From Roseiconus nitratireducens (GTDB lineage Bacteria; Planctomycetota; Planctomycetia; Pirellulales; Pirellulaceae): a stretch of DNA of 64,000 nucleotides. Below the pieces are notes generated by a model. That model saw only the letters and a program-made list of their open reading frames with translations. It did not search any database and was not told the origin of the DNA. Numbering within the stretch: position 1 is the first letter of the stretch; the number at the start of each line of letters is the position of its first letter. This document shows, one piece after another, positions 8,975-18,490 of the stretch. The DNA lies in NCBI RefSeq assembly GCF_008629675.1, contig NZ_VWOX01000007.1, positions 124,001 to 188,000 of the forward strand, written 5' to 3'. The position numbers and the translations under genes were made by a program.

Positions 8975-9457
8975 ATGGATAAGTTTGAAAAACTGGTCGA
9001 CCTGATTGGAGACTTTGACAACGCGATGCTGGTGACTCGCACCAGCGAAGGTGAATTGGATGCCCGTCCAATGGCGGTCGCTGAGCTGGAACCGGATGGC
9101 GATCTGTGGTTCGTGACGGATCGAAATTCCGGTAAGGTCGCGGACCTGATGCTGGACCACGAAGTTGCTGTGACGATGCAGAGCTCACGGAAGTTTGTGA
9201 CACTGACCGCCACAGCCCACCTGGTAGACGACCGAGCGAAACTTGAGGAGCTTTGGCAGGAAGCTTGGAAGGTCTGGTTTCCCCAAGGCAAGGCGAGCAA
9301 TTCGATCGCGCTGTTGAAGGTCGAGCCGAAACGCGGCGAGTACTGGGACAACTCAGGCGTGCAGGCGGTCAAGTATTTGATCGAAGCCGGCAAAGCTTAC
9401 TTGCAGGGCGAGAGAGCATCGACGGACGAATCGATCAACGCGCGGGTTTCGATGTAG
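8975..9457 (+). CDS. Pyridoxamine 5'-phosphate oxidase-like flavin-binding protein (general stress protein 26 type)
   Basis: The 160-residue product has the split-barrel fold signature of PPOX-like proteins: an early strand AMLVTRTSEGELDARPMAV, then LWFVTDRNSGKV and a mid-domain VAVTMQ strand. The family binds FMN or related cofactors, and members of this subgroup are often annotated as general stress proteins; substrates are mostly unknown. ATG 8975 is preferred over an in-frame GTG at 8969 because AGGGAG (8961-8966) is spaced 8 bases from it. The preceding terminator implies its own promoter or some read-through. Confidence 0.88.
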   Translation: MDKFEKLVDLIGDFDNAMLVTRTSEGELDARPMAVAELEPDGDLWFVTDRNSGKVADLMLDHEVAVTMQSSRKFVTLTATAHLVDDRAKLEELWQEAWKVWFPQGKASNSIALLKVEPKRGEYWDNSGVQAVKYLIEAGKAYLQGERASTDESINARVSM

Positions 9458-9573
9458 AATCCACCGGGAGGTTGATACCGCCGCGGTGCTCGTTGAGCAT
9501 TCTGGGGCGCCGTTGAGCGTCCGTCGGGCCGCCAGCTACGCCGGTCGTTAAAGCAATTGTAAGCGAGAGTCGG

Positions 9574-10998
9574 ATGACGATTTTGTCCAGTCGATGGGTC
9601 TGCTTGGCATTCGGTTTGGCCCTCTCGATTGGCACCGCATCACTCGTTCGCCCGACGACCGTGTCGGCTCAGGAGAAGGGAGCTCTCGTTGAGCCTCCTT
9701 CGGCGGCCGAGTCCGACACGGAAGCAGCGCCCAACGTGGCGCAGAAAGTCGAAATCAATCCGAACACCAGCGATCCCCAAATTGCCAACCGCTTGAGCGA
9801 AATCTTTCAGGCGACCGGGTGGTACGACGATTTGGATATCCATGTGGATCGCGGTGTGGTCTTTCTGGAGGGCGTGGCCGACACCGCTGCGCACCGCGAG
9901 TGGGCAGAAGCGACGGCGATGAAAACCACCGACGTGGTGGCCGCGGTGAACAAGATTCGTGTCGCCGAACAGCCGCTTTGGAACTTTGCGCCCGCTTTGG
10001 AGTCGATGCGTCAGCTCCGCGCCGAGACCATTCGAATTCTGCCGTTGGTCTTGGTCGGAATGGTGATCGTGGTCCTGTCCTATTTCGTTGCACGTCTGGC
10101 CGCGCGGGCCACTCGTTCGCTCGCGAATCGGCGCGTCGACAACAAACTGTTGCGGCAGGTCACCGGGAACGTCGTCGGCGTCCTGATCTTCATTGTGGGC
10201 GCATACATCGCTTTGCGTGTGTCCGGTCTCACGCGGTTGGCGGTGACATTGTTAGGAGGTACCGGGTTAGTCGGTCTGGCGCTGGGCTTCGCATTTCGGG
10301 ACATTGCTGAAAATTACCTGGCCAGCATCCTGATTTCTTTGAACCAGCCGTTTCGTGTCGGCGACCTGATCGAGGTCGATGGATCGCAAGGGTTCGTGCG
10401 AAAAGTGACCACGCGCGGCACGATTCTCAATACGTTGGAGGGCAATCAGATCCAGATCCCCAATAGCACCGTCTACAAAAACAAGGTGCTTAACTACACC
10501 GCGACCCCGCTGATGCGATTGAGCTTCAAAGTGGGAATCGGTTACGAAGACTCGGTTGCCGACGTGCAAGAATTGATCATGGACGTGTTCCGCAAACACG
10601 TGGCGGTGACGGAGGATCCCGCACCATTGGTCCTGGTGGACTCGTTGGGGTCCGCGACGGTGAATCTGGTTTGCTACTTTTGGTTTGATCGGTCGCAACA
10701 CTCTCCACTGAAGGTGGGCAGCAGCGTGATTCGAACGGTCAAGCAGGTCCTGATGGCTTCGGGCGTCAGCATGCCTGACGAGGCGCGGGAGCTGGTATTC
10801 CCCGATGGAGTGCCGGTAAGAATGCTCGAGGCGTCCACGGAGACGAAGCCTGTGCCGCAGCCGCCTCGGCCGAGCAGCTTCCCGCGAGAAGAGAGTGTCA
10901 GCGAGGGCGAAGGGGATCTTTCGAACGAGCAGGCTGAAGTGATGAAGGTGACCGAAGACGATCAGACCGTTGCCGGAAAAGAGAATCTGATCGAATGA
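9574..10998 (+). CDS. Mechanosensitive channel (MscS family) with N-terminal BON domain
   Basis: The 474 residues start with a signal-like segment (about 1-30). A BON domain follows (about 55-132, with VDRGVVFLEGVADTAAHR), a phospholipid-binding fold that should lie outside the inner membrane. Three membrane helices come next (about 150-260) and include the pore-lining helix GGTGLVGLALGFAFRDIAEN, typical of MscS. The cytoplasmic beta domain then begins with FRVGDLIEVDGSQG. The channel would open on membrane tension to release solutes on hypo-osmotic shock. The long charged C-terminal tail (about 425-474) has no recognised domain. The BON fusion suggests coupling to the periplasm or outer membrane. 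The gene stands in a run of stress and envelope genes. Confidence 0.92.
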   Translation: MTILSSRWVCLAFGLALSIGTASLVRPTTVSAQEKGALVEPPSAAESDTEAAPNVAQKVEINPNTSDPQIANRLSEIFQATGWYDDLDIHVDRGVVFLEGVADTAAHREWAEATAMKTTDVVAAVNKIRVAEQPLWNFAPALESMRQLRAETIRILPLVLVGMVIVVLSYFVARLAARATRSLANRRVDNKLLRQVTGNVVGVLIFIVGAYIALRVSGLTRLAVTLLGGTGLVGLALGFAFRDIAENYLASILISLNQPFRVGDLIEVDGSQGFVRKVTTRGTILNTLEGNQIQIPNSTVYKNKVLNYTATPLMRLSFKVGIGYEDSVADVQELIMDVFRKHVAVTEDPAPLVLVDSLGSATVNLVCYFWFDRSQHSPLKVGSSVIRTVKQVLMASGVSMPDEARELVFPDGVPVRMLEASTETKPVPQPPRPSSFPREESVSEGEGDLSNEQAEVMKVTEDDQTVAGKENLIE

Positions 10999-11040
10999 TC
11001 CCTGCGGTGTCGATTCGAACGCCGGGAGAGTGACAACAAG

Positions 11041-12420
11041 TTGAGCAGCAAGAAGATTCATCCGGACCGAATCCAGACGTTGAATGATCGTGACGTCTGC
11101 GACGGCGAGTACACGCTGTACTGGATGCAGCATTCGCAGCGTGCGGAGTTCAACCACGCGCTCGAGTTCGCGATCCAGCGAGCAAACGATAACGGGCAGC
11201 GATTACTGGTCGCTTTTGGGCTGACGGAGAATTATCCAGATGCCAACCTGCGGCATTACCATTTCATGCTGCAGGGGTTGCGGGAAACCGCCGCGGCGCT
11301 GAGTCGGAGGAAGATTGCGTTTTGTTTGCGGTTGGGGAATCCCGACGAGGTTGCAGTCGAGCTATCCAAGCGGGCCGGAGAAGTGATCTGCGATCGCGGT
11401 TACCTGCGGCACCACCGACGCTGGCGTGAAACGTTGGCAAAGCACGCCCCCTGTCGCGTATGGCAGGTTGAGACGGATGCGATCGTTCCGGTCGAGAAGG
11501 CATCGGACAAACGCGAGTATGCCGCCAGGACGATCCGTTCGAAGCTTCAAGATGCCGCCGACGAGTACCTGGTCGACTTGACCCCGACATCGCTTGATAA
11601 AGACAGCTCCGCGTTGTCCGTGTCCGGGGAAGATCCCTCCAGCTTTGAACGACTGCTCGATCGAATGCAGATCGACCAGAGCGTCAAACCGGTCGCTGAG
11701 TGGTCCGGGGGGACCGCCCAAGCCAGGAGCCGGTTGCAGTCGTTCATCGATGAGAAAATATGCGAGTATGGCGACCGCACGGCGGTGGTTGATTCGAACG
11801 CTTCGTTGCTCAGTCCCTACCTGCACCTGGGGCAGATCTCACCGGTGAAAGTCGCTCTGGAGGTGAACTCCTGGAAGGGCCCCCGCGATGCCAAGGATGA
11901 ATTCATCGAAGAGTTGCTGGTGCGACGAGAACTGGCCATCAACTTTGTGTACTACGAGAAAGACTACGACAGTCTGAAATGCCTCCCGGATTGGGCCGCC
12001 GAAACATTGCAACAGCACGAGGCGGACGAACGTCCCCACCACTTCACCGCACGGGAGTTGGAACAGGCAAAGACCGAAGACGTGGCCTGGAACGCGTGCA
12101 TGACCGAGATGCGATGCCGCGGCTACCTGCACAATCACCTGCGAATGTATTGGGGCAAGAAAATCATCGAGTGGACGAATACCACCGATCACGCCTACCG
12201 GACGGCGTTGGAGTTGAACAACAAGTATTTCTATGACGGCCGCGATGCGAATTCCTATGCCAACGTCCTGTGGCTGTTCGGATTGCACGATCGGGCTCAC
12301 CAGGAACGCGACGTCTTCGGCAAGGTCCGGTACATGTCCGCCGGCGGATTGGATCGGAAAATCGATGTCGACGCGTATGTCGAATCGGTGAACTCTCGGT
12401 ACCCGTCGGATCAGGCGTGA
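11041..12420 (+). CDS. phr: Class II deoxyribodipyrimidine photolyase
   Basis: This light-driven flavoenzyme reverses UV-induced cyclobutane pyrimidine dimers. The 459 residues match class II enzymes: an N-terminal antenna Rossmann part with YTLYWMQHSQRAEFNHALEF, then DRGYLRHHRRW. The FAD-binding helical domain includes SNASLLSPYLHLGQISP, ELLVRRELAINFVYY, the arginine- and tryptophan-rich MRCRGYLHNHLRMYWGKKI, and DGRDANSYANVLWLFGLHDRA. No upstream ATG fits, so the start is the TTG at 11041, with GGGAGAG about 10 bases before. It ends 13 bases from the convergent regulator gene. A LOV-domain kinase encoded 12 kb away would be a natural light sensor partner, but no link is shown. Confidence 0.93.
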   Translation: MSSKKIHPDRIQTLNDRDVCDGEYTLYWMQHSQRAEFNHALEFAIQRANDNGQRLLVAFGLTENYPDANLRHYHFMLQGLRETAAALSRRKIAFCLRLGNPDEVAVELSKRAGEVICDRGYLRHHRRWRETLAKHAPCRVWQVETDAIVPVEKASDKREYAARTIRSKLQDAADEYLVDLTPTSLDKDSSALSVSGEDPSSFERLLDRMQIDQSVKPVAEWSGGTAQARSRLQSFIDEKICEYGDRTAVVDSNASLLSPYLHLGQISPVKVALEVNSWKGPRDAKDEFIEELLVRRELAINFVYYEKDYDSLKCLPDWAAETLQQHEADERPHHFTARELEQAKTEDVAWNACMTEMRCRGYLHNHLRMYWGKKIIEWTNTTDHAYRTALELNNKYFYDGRDANSYANVLWLFGLHDRAHQERDVFGKVRYMSAGGLDRKIDVDAYVESVNSRYPSDQA

Positions 12421-12433
12421 CCGCGCTTCGGCT

Positions 12434-13810
12434 TCACTCGTTTTCCGCTTTCAGCTTGCGGTAGAGAGTTTTTCGATCGACACCCAGGATCTGTGCCGCA
12501 AGTGTCTTGTTGTGATCGACCGACTCCAGCACGTGATTGATGTAGCGGCGTTGGATCTCTTCCAGCGACATCAATTCGTTGGGATCGTCCCCACCGATGA
12601 ACACCGTCTTTCCGCGGTGTTCGCGGATCTTGTCCGGTAAGTCTTCCACCCCGACCCGGTCGAACACGGTCAAGGCAACGGCGCGTTCGATGACATTTCT
12701 CAGTTCGCGGATGTTCCCCGGCCAGGAATAATTGAGCAACTTTTCGGCGGCCGGTTCGGCGATGCCCTGAACCGATTTTCCGCTCCGCTGGGCGAATTGC
12801 TGGACGAAGTGTTGTGCCAGCAACAGGATGTCCATCCCGCGTGCCCGCAGCGGGGGCAGGTGAATCTGGATCACGTTGATCCGGTAGTACAGGTCTTCTC
12901 GGAATTGATGCTCCTCCACAGCCGTTTCCAAGTCGCGGTGGGTCGCGGACAGGATGCGGACGTCGAACTCAAGTTCCTGATCGCTGCCGACCGGTCGCAG
13001 CTTGCGTTCCTCCAGTGCCCGCAACAACTTCACTTGCAGGGCCATCGGCATGTCGCCCATTTCGTCCAGCAGCAGCGTTCCACCGTTGGCCTGCATCAGC
13101 AGTCCGCGGCGTTGGGTTCTGGCGTCAGTGAACGCGCCCTGGGCATGACCGAAAAGTTCACTTTCGAGCAGCGTTTCGCTGAGGGCCGCGCAGTTCACGG
13201 CGATGAACGGCTTGTCGCGACGCGCGCTGTGCTGGTGGATCGCGCGGGCGACCACTTCCTTGCCCGTGCCGCTCTCCCCGGTGATCAGAATCGAAGCATC
13301 CGACTGAGAGATTCGGCTGAGCTGATCGTACAGGTTCCGCATTGACTGACTTTCGCCGATCATCTCGCCAAACCCCGAAGGACCCTCACGGCCGTCCTCC
13401 AGACGCCGCAGTTGCGTTTTCAATCGGCCGTGTTCGATGGCACGGTCAACCGTGATGTTCAGCAGATCAATGTCGAACGGTTTGGTAATGAAATCGTAGG
13501 CGCCGGCACGGATCGCGGTGACCGCCATGTCCATGCTGCCGAATCCCGTCATCACTACGACCGGCAGGTCGGGACGCAATTCCCCAAGTTGGCTGCACAA
13601 CTGCAGGCCGCTGGTGCCGGGCATTTTGACATCGGTGACGATGGCATCGAAGTCAGTTCGCCCCAATTGCTCCATCGCTTCATCCGCCGATCGGACCCAC
13701 GTGACGGTGTGCCCGCGGAGGGTGAGTGCCGTTTGCACCATTTCACACATGGCCTGGTCGTCGTCGACGACCAATACCTGCCCGCCGGACGTCCCCGAAT
13801 CCTGGTTCAT
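12434..13810 (-). CDS. Sigma54-dependent response regulator (NtrC family)
   Basis: The 458 residues have three parts. The receiver domain (about 11-125) has phospho-acceptor D60 in VTDVKMP. The AAA+ sigma54-interaction domain (about 150-375) has Walker A GESGTGKE at 178-185 and Walker B LLLDE. The Fis-type helix-turn-helix at the C-terminus ends in AAQILGVDRKTLYRKL. The loop that contacts sigma54 reads GAFTDA (225-230) instead of the usual GAFTGA. It overlaps the upstream kinase gene by 4 bases (ATGA), so the two form a two-component pair that probably activates sigma54 promoters. The htrA gene lies just before the pair, suggesting an envelope-stress role. Confidence 0.94.
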   Translation of the reverse strand: MNQDSGTSGGQVLVVDDDQAMCEMVQTALTLRGHTVTWVRSADEAMEQLGRTDFDAIVTDVKMPGTSGLQLCSQLGELRPDLPVVVMTGFGSMDMAVTAIRAGAYDFITKPFDIDLLNITVDRAIEHGRLKTQLRRLEDGREGPSGFGEMIGESQSMRNLYDQLSRISQSDASILITGESGTGKEVVARAIHQHSARRDKPFIAVNCAALSETLLESELFGHAQGAFTDARTQRRGLLMQANGGTLLLDEMGDMPMALQVKLLRALEERKLRPVGSDQELEFDVRILSATHRDLETAVEEHQFREDLYYRINVIQIHLPPLRARGMDILLLAQHFVQQFAQRSGKSVQGIAEPAAEKLLNYSWPGNIRELRNVIERAVALTVFDRVGVEDLPDKIREHRGKTVFIGGDDPNELMSLEEIQRRYINHVLESVDHNKTLAAQILGVDRKTLYRKLKAENE

Positions 13811-15261
13811 GTCCCGCTTTCCTGTTGACTGGCGACGGGAAGAAAAACCGAAAACCGACTGCCGCGTCCCGGTTCACTGTCGACCTCGATCCATCCGCCA
13901 TGGTCGTGGACAATTCCGTAGGCGATTGAAAGTCCCAGCCCGGTTCCCTTGCCAATACTTTTGGTGGTGAAGAACGGTTCGAACAAGTGTTCCAAATCTT
14001 CCTCGGCGATACCAGCACCCCGATCGATGACGTCGATGCGATGAAACATCTCGGGCCGGGAGTCCGGCGATTGTTGCGGCACTCGCGACTCGCGATCGAG
14101 AATCACGTCGACGGTGCCGCCCGATGGCATCGCTTCGGTGGCGTTCATCAGCAGATTCGTAAGCACCTGCTGCATCTGGTTGGCGTCAATTTCCGACATC
14201 AGGGTCGGGTCTGTTGCCTGGAGATCAATGATCACCTTCGATTTGCTGGTCAACGGTTCCAGTAGCTCGATCGTTTGGCGCGTCAGGTCACGTAGATTGA
14301 CCGACGTTCGGCGCAAGGATCCGCGGCGGGCGAAATCCAGCAATCCCCGGACGATCCGGCTGATCCTGTCACTCTCTTCCTTGATGACGCGGGCGCTGTT
14401 GCGAGCCTGGTCGGCGGGCAGGTCGCCCGAGGCGATCAGTTGGGCGCGTCCCGAGATGACGCCCAGCGGTGTGCCGATTTCGTGGGCCATCCCCGCTGCC
14501 AACGTTCCCAGCGTGCTCAGCCGGTCGGCGTGCCGCAGTTGTTGCTCGGTGGCAATCCTTGATCGCGTTTCTTTTTCGATCATGGTCCGTTGGTGTTGCA
14601 ACTGTTCGCACATCTGGTCGATCGCGGTGCCTAGGTTGCCCAGTTCGTCGGAGCGGTTGAGTTGAAGCGGTCGATCGAAATCACCTTTACCGATGCGATG
14701 CACCTTATCGATCAGCTGTTCCAACGGTTGGCCGACCATGTAGATTCCCCCGACGCCGACCACGACCGCCGATAGCAAGGTGACGCTTAGCAACGCGATC
14801 CCGGAATGGATCAAGGAATCCCGCAGCCGGTCTTGTGTCTGTTCGTCCGGAGAGGAGATCTCGATCGCAGCGTTGTCGTCGCCGAGTGGAACGTAGGTCG
14901 CCAGCCGCCGGCGGCCGCTGGCGTCGGGTTCGACCACCGTGGTGATCAAGTGGCGGGTCGTGATCACGTCCACCGGAAGGTGCTCCGGAAACGCATTTCC
15001 GTCGGCCGTGATCAGCTGCAGGTCGTAGCGTTGAATCCGTCGCGTCGTCTCACGAAGCACACGGCGGACTTGGCCGGCATCGCCTCGTCGCCATGCGTCT
15101 TCCAGATTGGGACGCAACATCGCGACCAGTTCCGCGGCCCGTTTCTCGTGTTCGACGATCGCCAGTCGGCGATCGTTGCGCCACGTCAACACGGCGAACA
15201 CGGTCACGATCAAGATCAAACCGACCAGGAACAACAGAATCAGTTTCGCGGCCAATCGCAT
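13807..15261 (-). CDS. Membrane sensor histidine kinase
   Basis: The 484-residue kinase has membrane helices at about 5-25 and 150-177 that bracket a periplasmic sensor loop of roughly 125 residues with no recognised fold. A HAMP linker follows (about 178-228). The dimerisation/phospho-acceptor domain has H260 in GMAHEIGTPLG, and the ATPase domain shows NLLMNATEAM, DRGAGI and GKGTGLGLSIAYG. It phosphorylates the partner regulator encoded 4 bases overlapping downstream. The layout is like ZraS/AtoS-type partners of sigma54 regulators. Its signal cannot be read from sequence, but the closeness of htrA suggests envelope damage. Confidence 0.94.
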   Translation of the reverse strand: MRLAAKLILLFLVGLILIVTVFAVLTWRNDRRLAIVEHEKRAAELVAMLRPNLEDAWRRGDAGQVRRVLRETTRRIQRYDLQLITADGNAFPEHLPVDVITTRHLITTVVEPDASGRRRLATYVPLGDDNAAIEISSPDEQTQDRLRDSLIHSGIALLSVTLLSAVVVGVGGIYMVGQPLEQLIDKVHRIGKGDFDRPLQLNRSDELGNLGTAIDQMCEQLQHQRTMIEKETRSRIATEQQLRHADRLSTLGTLAAGMAHEIGTPLGVISGRAQLIASGDLPADQARNSARVIKEESDRISRIVRGLLDFARRGSLRRTSVNLRDLTRQTIELLEPLTSKSKVIIDLQATDPTLMSEIDANQMQQVLTNLLMNATEAMPSGGTVDVILDRESRVPQQSPDSRPEMFHRIDVIDRGAGIAEEDLEHLFEPFFTTKSIGKGTGLGLSIAYGIVHDHGGWIEVDSEPGRGSRFSVFLPVASQQESGT

Positions 15262-15355
15262 CGTGTCATCGCGTCAAGCGGGAACGAATTCAGGACGGCG
15301 TCGAGCCCGCGCCGACATGCACCGAGCCACCCGAACAGAAAAACCAACGGGTTCC

Positions 15356-15404
15356 ATTTTAAAACGAACGGCCGGCGCCGCGATCGGGGTCGCGGCACCG
15401 GCCG
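15356..15404 (-). terminator. Intrinsic terminator of htrA (minus strand)
   Basis: A 15-base stem with one mismatch (15369-15383 with 15390-15404) is followed on the minus strand by TTCGTTTT. It lies between the htrA stop and the kinase gene, so the two are likely transcribed separately. Confidence 0.75.
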
Positions 15405-15464
15405 AACTGCTTTCCAGGATTTCCGGGGCAGACAGGTTCGATCGATCCCCGGCTGTCGCAAGCC

Positions 15465-17057
15465 TTATCGTTTGACGACGACGAATCGCGATCCGGCATC
15501 GGTGCGCACCAGCATCAGCACGTCGTCATCAGATTCCTTGACCAATTCTTTGAACTCATCAATCGTGGAAACCGATTTGCGATTGACGGCGGTGACCACC
15601 ATTCCGGGTTCCAGTCCGGCCTGCGCCGCGGCGCCGCCGTCCTTGACCATCGTGATGACCACACCGGAATCGGCTTTCACGCCCAGTTTCTTCGCCACAT
15701 CGTCGGTCAGCGTGGCGACGGCCATTCCCAGATCGTTCAGCCGGGCTCCGTCTTGCGAACCGGATGAGTTGCTGGCCAATTTTCCAAAGTCCCCCGGTCG
15801 TTCGGTCGGCTCGTATCTCAGTTCGACCGATTCTCCGTCGCGATTGATGTCAATCGTCACCGTTTCACCGAACTTGGAACGCTCCACCAGCAGCTGCAAT
15901 TCCTGCGGCGTCGTCACCGGCTTGCCGCCGAATTTGACGATCACGTCGCCGGATTGCAGACCGGATTTGGCCGCCGGGGTGTCCGGGTAGACATCGGTGA
16001 CCACCACACCGCTTCGCGGTTGGACGCGCATCTCCTTGGCCAACTCCTGTGTCACCGGTTGAATTCCGACACCCAGGTAGGCCCGTCGCACTTTGCCGCC
16101 GTCGCGAAGTTGATCGCTGACCCAGCGAGCCATGTTGGAGGGAACGGCAAAGCCGATTCCATCATTCCCGCCGCCACGCGAATGGATGGCGGTGTTGATG
16201 CCGACGATTTCACCGCGGAGATTGACCAGCGGTCCGCCGCTGTTTCCGGGATTGATTGCCGCATCGGTTTGCAGGAAGTTTTCCCGATCGGTGATCCCGA
16301 TTCCGCGGTGCATGGCACTGATGATTCCCGCCGTGACCGTGCTTTCCAATCCGAAGGGTTGCCCCAGGGCAAGCACCCAATCGCCGATCGCGACGTTGTC
16401 GCTGTCACCCAGCGGTGCCGCGACCAGCCCGCTGGCATCTTCGATCTGGACCACCGCGATGTCGGTGCTGGGGTCGGTCCAAACGTTGGATGCTTCGAAT
16501 TCGCGGCCGTCATGGATCTTGACGGTGACTCGACCGCCCCCGGCGACCACGTGATTGTTGGTCAGGATGATCCCCGACGGGTCGATGATCACGCCGGAAC
16601 CGATGCCGCCACGGGGCATCGGCTGTCGCGGGGACCGACCTTGAGGGCCCGGTTGCGCGAAGGGTTGGCCGCGGAAAGGCTGCATCCGGAATTGACCGTC
16701 TTCGAACATGTCCTCCAGTGGCGTGCCCTGGAAAGGGTTGCGTCCGCCGAACGGATCCGCCGACGGTTGGGCTTGGCCCTCGGAGGCTTGTTGCCAGGCG
16801 ACGTCAGGACGCGTTTCGATGGCCACCACGGCCGGCAGAACCGCCTGGGAGACCGCTCGGAAGGCTGTCGAGAGGTCATTCGCTGCCGAGACGGCATCTT
16901 TGACTTCCGGCGCCATTTTGGCGATCGATTGCTGCGTCGATGGCTTCTGATCTTGGAACTCCGTACCGGCATAAACACCGCCGGCGCCCACCAGGGCCAG
17001 TGTGGCGGCCAATGCGGTCAGCTTTCGATGGCGATTGGGTTTTCGTGTTGCGTGCAT
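15465..17057 (-). CDS. htrA: HtrA/DegP-type serine protease with two PDZ domains
   Basis: This exported quality-control protease degrades or refolds damaged envelope proteins. The 530 residues begin with a signal or anchor segment (about 12-32). The trypsin-like domain has a complete catalytic triad: H169 in TNNHVVAGG, D199 in STDIAVVQ and S273 in NPGNSGGP. Before the triad lies a Gly/Pro/Gln/Phe-rich linker (about 95-150), longer than in Escherichia coli DegP. Two PDZ domains follow (about 315-420 and 440-525). It is followed on the same strand by a sensor kinase/regulator pair, with a terminator hairpin in between, an arrangement reminiscent of envelope-stress systems. Confidence 0.95.
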   Translation of the reverse strand: MHATRKPNRHRKLTALAATLALVGAGGVYAGTEFQDQKPSTQQSIAKMAPEVKDAVSAANDLSTAFRAVSQAVLPAVVAIETRPDVAWQQASEGQAQPSADPFGGRNPFQGTPLEDMFEDGQFRMQPFRGQPFAQPGPQGRSPRQPMPRGGIGSGVIIDPSGIILTNNHVVAGGGRVTVKIHDGREFEASNVWTDPSTDIAVVQIEDASGLVAAPLGDSDNVAIGDWVLALGQPFGLESTVTAGIISAMHRGIGITDRENFLQTDAAINPGNSGGPLVNLRGEIVGINTAIHSRGGGNDGIGFAVPSNMARWVSDQLRDGGKVRRAYLGVGIQPVTQELAKEMRVQPRSGVVVTDVYPDTPAAKSGLQSGDVIVKFGGKPVTTPQELQLLVERSKFGETVTIDINRDGESVELRYEPTERPGDFGKLASNSSGSQDGARLNDLGMAVATLTDDVAKKLGVKADSGVVITMVKDGGAAAQAGLEPGMVVTAVNRKSVSTIDEFKELVKESDDDVLMLVRTDAGSRFVVVKR

Positions 17058-17276
17058 GGACTGTTGGATCTCTCGTTTCGGTTGGTAAGCAACGACGCTT
17101 TCGTCGTTGATCTGGATCGAATGAACCCGTGCCGTGGACGTGGATCGTCGTCCGGGAATGCCGACACGTGGGGACGGTTCCCGCTATTTGCAGGCGCCGT
17201 ACCAAACCGAAAAACAGCGGAAAACACCGTGTTTTGAGTGGGTTTTCGAAGAGTTGCCCCGTCGCGAATTGCCCCG

Positions 17277-17295
17277 CCGGGGCATTTTGCCCCGG
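17277..17295. other. Inverted repeat upstream of htrA
   Basis: CCGGGGCA (17277-17284) and TGCCCCGG (17288-17295) form a perfect hairpin with a TTT loop. It lies in the 299 bases between htrA and the zinc-ribbon gene, both read leftward, and may be a terminator stem of the zinc-ribbon gene or an operator. The remainder of 17058-17356 shows nothing else. Confidence 0.5.
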
Positions 17296-17356
17296 ACCGT
17301 ATCCGCTGGCGAGGAGCAATCGAGTGCCGATCCGGGCAACACGACTTACAGCACGA

Positions 17357-17584
17357 TCAGTGCTGGTCCTTGGGCCGCTGATTCGTGGGAGCTTGTCCTT
17401 TCGGCGACGCATCGGATCGCCCAGGGTAGGACACCGGCGGGTGACGCGTCGGTGTGATGTCGCCGGGGTGTTCCACGTAGATCTTCTCGCCGCAACGCGG
17501 ACAGGCCACGGCGCGATCGTCGACTTCGTATCCGCATCCGGGACAACGCACGTGATTGAGAGGTGACGAAGAGTTTTCAGTCAT
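17357..17584 (-). CDS. Small zinc-ribbon protein (75 aa)
   Basis: I chose the ATG at 17584; a longer frame to 17701 adds residues without any family feature. Two knuckles, CPGCGYEV and CPRCGEKI, spaced as in zinc ribbons, fill residues about 13-36. The C-terminal half is Pro-, Ser- and Gln-rich and probably disordered. Such mini-proteins are common and of unknown function; one bound zinc ion is expected. It lies upstream of htrA on the same strand, 299 bases apart, so cotranscription is doubtful. Confidence 0.7.
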   Translation of the reverse strand: MTENSSSPLNHVRCPGCGYEVDDRAVACPRCGEKIYVEHPGDITPTRHPPVSYPGRSDASPKGQAPTNQRPKDQH

Positions 17585-18055
17585 CAGATCGTCCGGGGTT
17601 GGAAGCAGGCAGCAATGGGAACGAGCACGTTGACATTTAGCGCGCGGGGCAAGCGCCATGCCAACGAAACAGCTGGTGTCGGCCAAGCTGAGCAGGTCCA
17701 CCTTCGGTCAACGTCAGCTTCGATCGCGGTGTCGTCGCCGCAGGTTCGTCGGCGCCGTCGTGTCGCTGATAGCGATTTCGCCAACTGAAACGAATTTGAC
17801 GGGCGATCGTTGCGGCAGAGTGGATCTCTGGCCCGGATATCTGCGGTCGATTCGCGTCCAGCACGCATGTTTGTCCGGCAGGGTCGAAGGCCGAAAACCA
17901 GCTGCAAAGCAGTGCGTAATAAAGTGCGTCGTTTCGGCACGGCACGTGCACCATTGGCCTGCGCGACAAAGCACCATCCAACACATTTTCACGGCCGGCG
18001 GCATGACTTCCATTCCGCCGGCTCCCTACCGATAGTCAGTCAAGGAGTCTGAATC
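17585..18055. other. Intergenic region, divergent promoters
   Basis: About 470 bases lie between the leftward zinc-ribbon gene and the rightward CsbD-like gene. Apart from the sigma54-like site at 17935-17950 I see no gene, RNA or repeat. Confidence 0.5.
17935..17950 (+). promoter_or_regulatory. Sigma54 (-24/-12) promoter-like site before the CsbD-like gene
   Basis: CGGCACG, four bases, then GTGCA keeps GG and GC exactly 10 bases apart and matches the consensus except at the first base of each box. It lies about 105 bases upstream of ATG 18056, similar to the spacing at the GlsB-like gene. Confidence 0.55.
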
Positions 18056-18490
18056 ATGGTGAAACGAGAAGAAATTCAGGGTCGATGGAACGAAGTGAAG
18101 GGCCGTCTGAAAGAGCACTGGGGCCAGCTGACCGATGACGAGTTGCAGCAGGCCAAGGGCTCGACCGACCGCCTAGTCGGTGTCGTTCAGGAAAAAACGG
18201 GTGCCACACGGAGCGAAGTCGAACGGTTTCTGGATAACATGTTCGGTGAGAGTGTGACCGATCAGCTGGGTGAAACGGCACAGCAGTACTCCGAAGCGGC
18301 GCAGCAGCTGGCTTCCGAGGCTGCCGAGTACGCCCGCGACCGCTATCGCCGCGTTGCTTCGCAGACGGGGAATTACACCGAGCAGTTGGCCGAAAGCGTC
18401 CGGGCCCGACCCGGCGAATCGATGGCCATCGCGTTCGGCCTGGGAATCGCTGCGGGGGCGTTGCTGTTTCTCGGCGGCAAGCGCCGCTAG
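18056..18490 (+). CDS. CsbD-like stress protein with DUF883/YqjD-type membrane tail
   Basis: The first 60 residues carry the CsbD signature: EIQGRWNEVKGRLKEHWGQL, then TDDELQQAKGSTDRLVG. CsbD proteins are small, abundant general stress proteins of unknown mechanism. The rest is a long amphipathic helix (about 60-120) ending in a glycine-rich membrane segment (about 124-140), as in YqjD/ElaB-type proteins that anchor ribosomes or other partners to the membrane. The start has AAGGAG well placed upstream (TCAAGGAGTC). It leads a cluster of small membrane proteins read in the same direction up to 20758. Confidence 0.88.
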   Translation: MVKREEIQGRWNEVKGRLKEHWGQLTDDELQQAKGSTDRLVGVVQEKTGATRSEVERFLDNMFGESVTDQLGETAQQYSEAAQQLASEAAEYARDRYRRVASQTGNYTEQLAESVRARPGESMAIAFGLGIAAGALLFLGGKRR

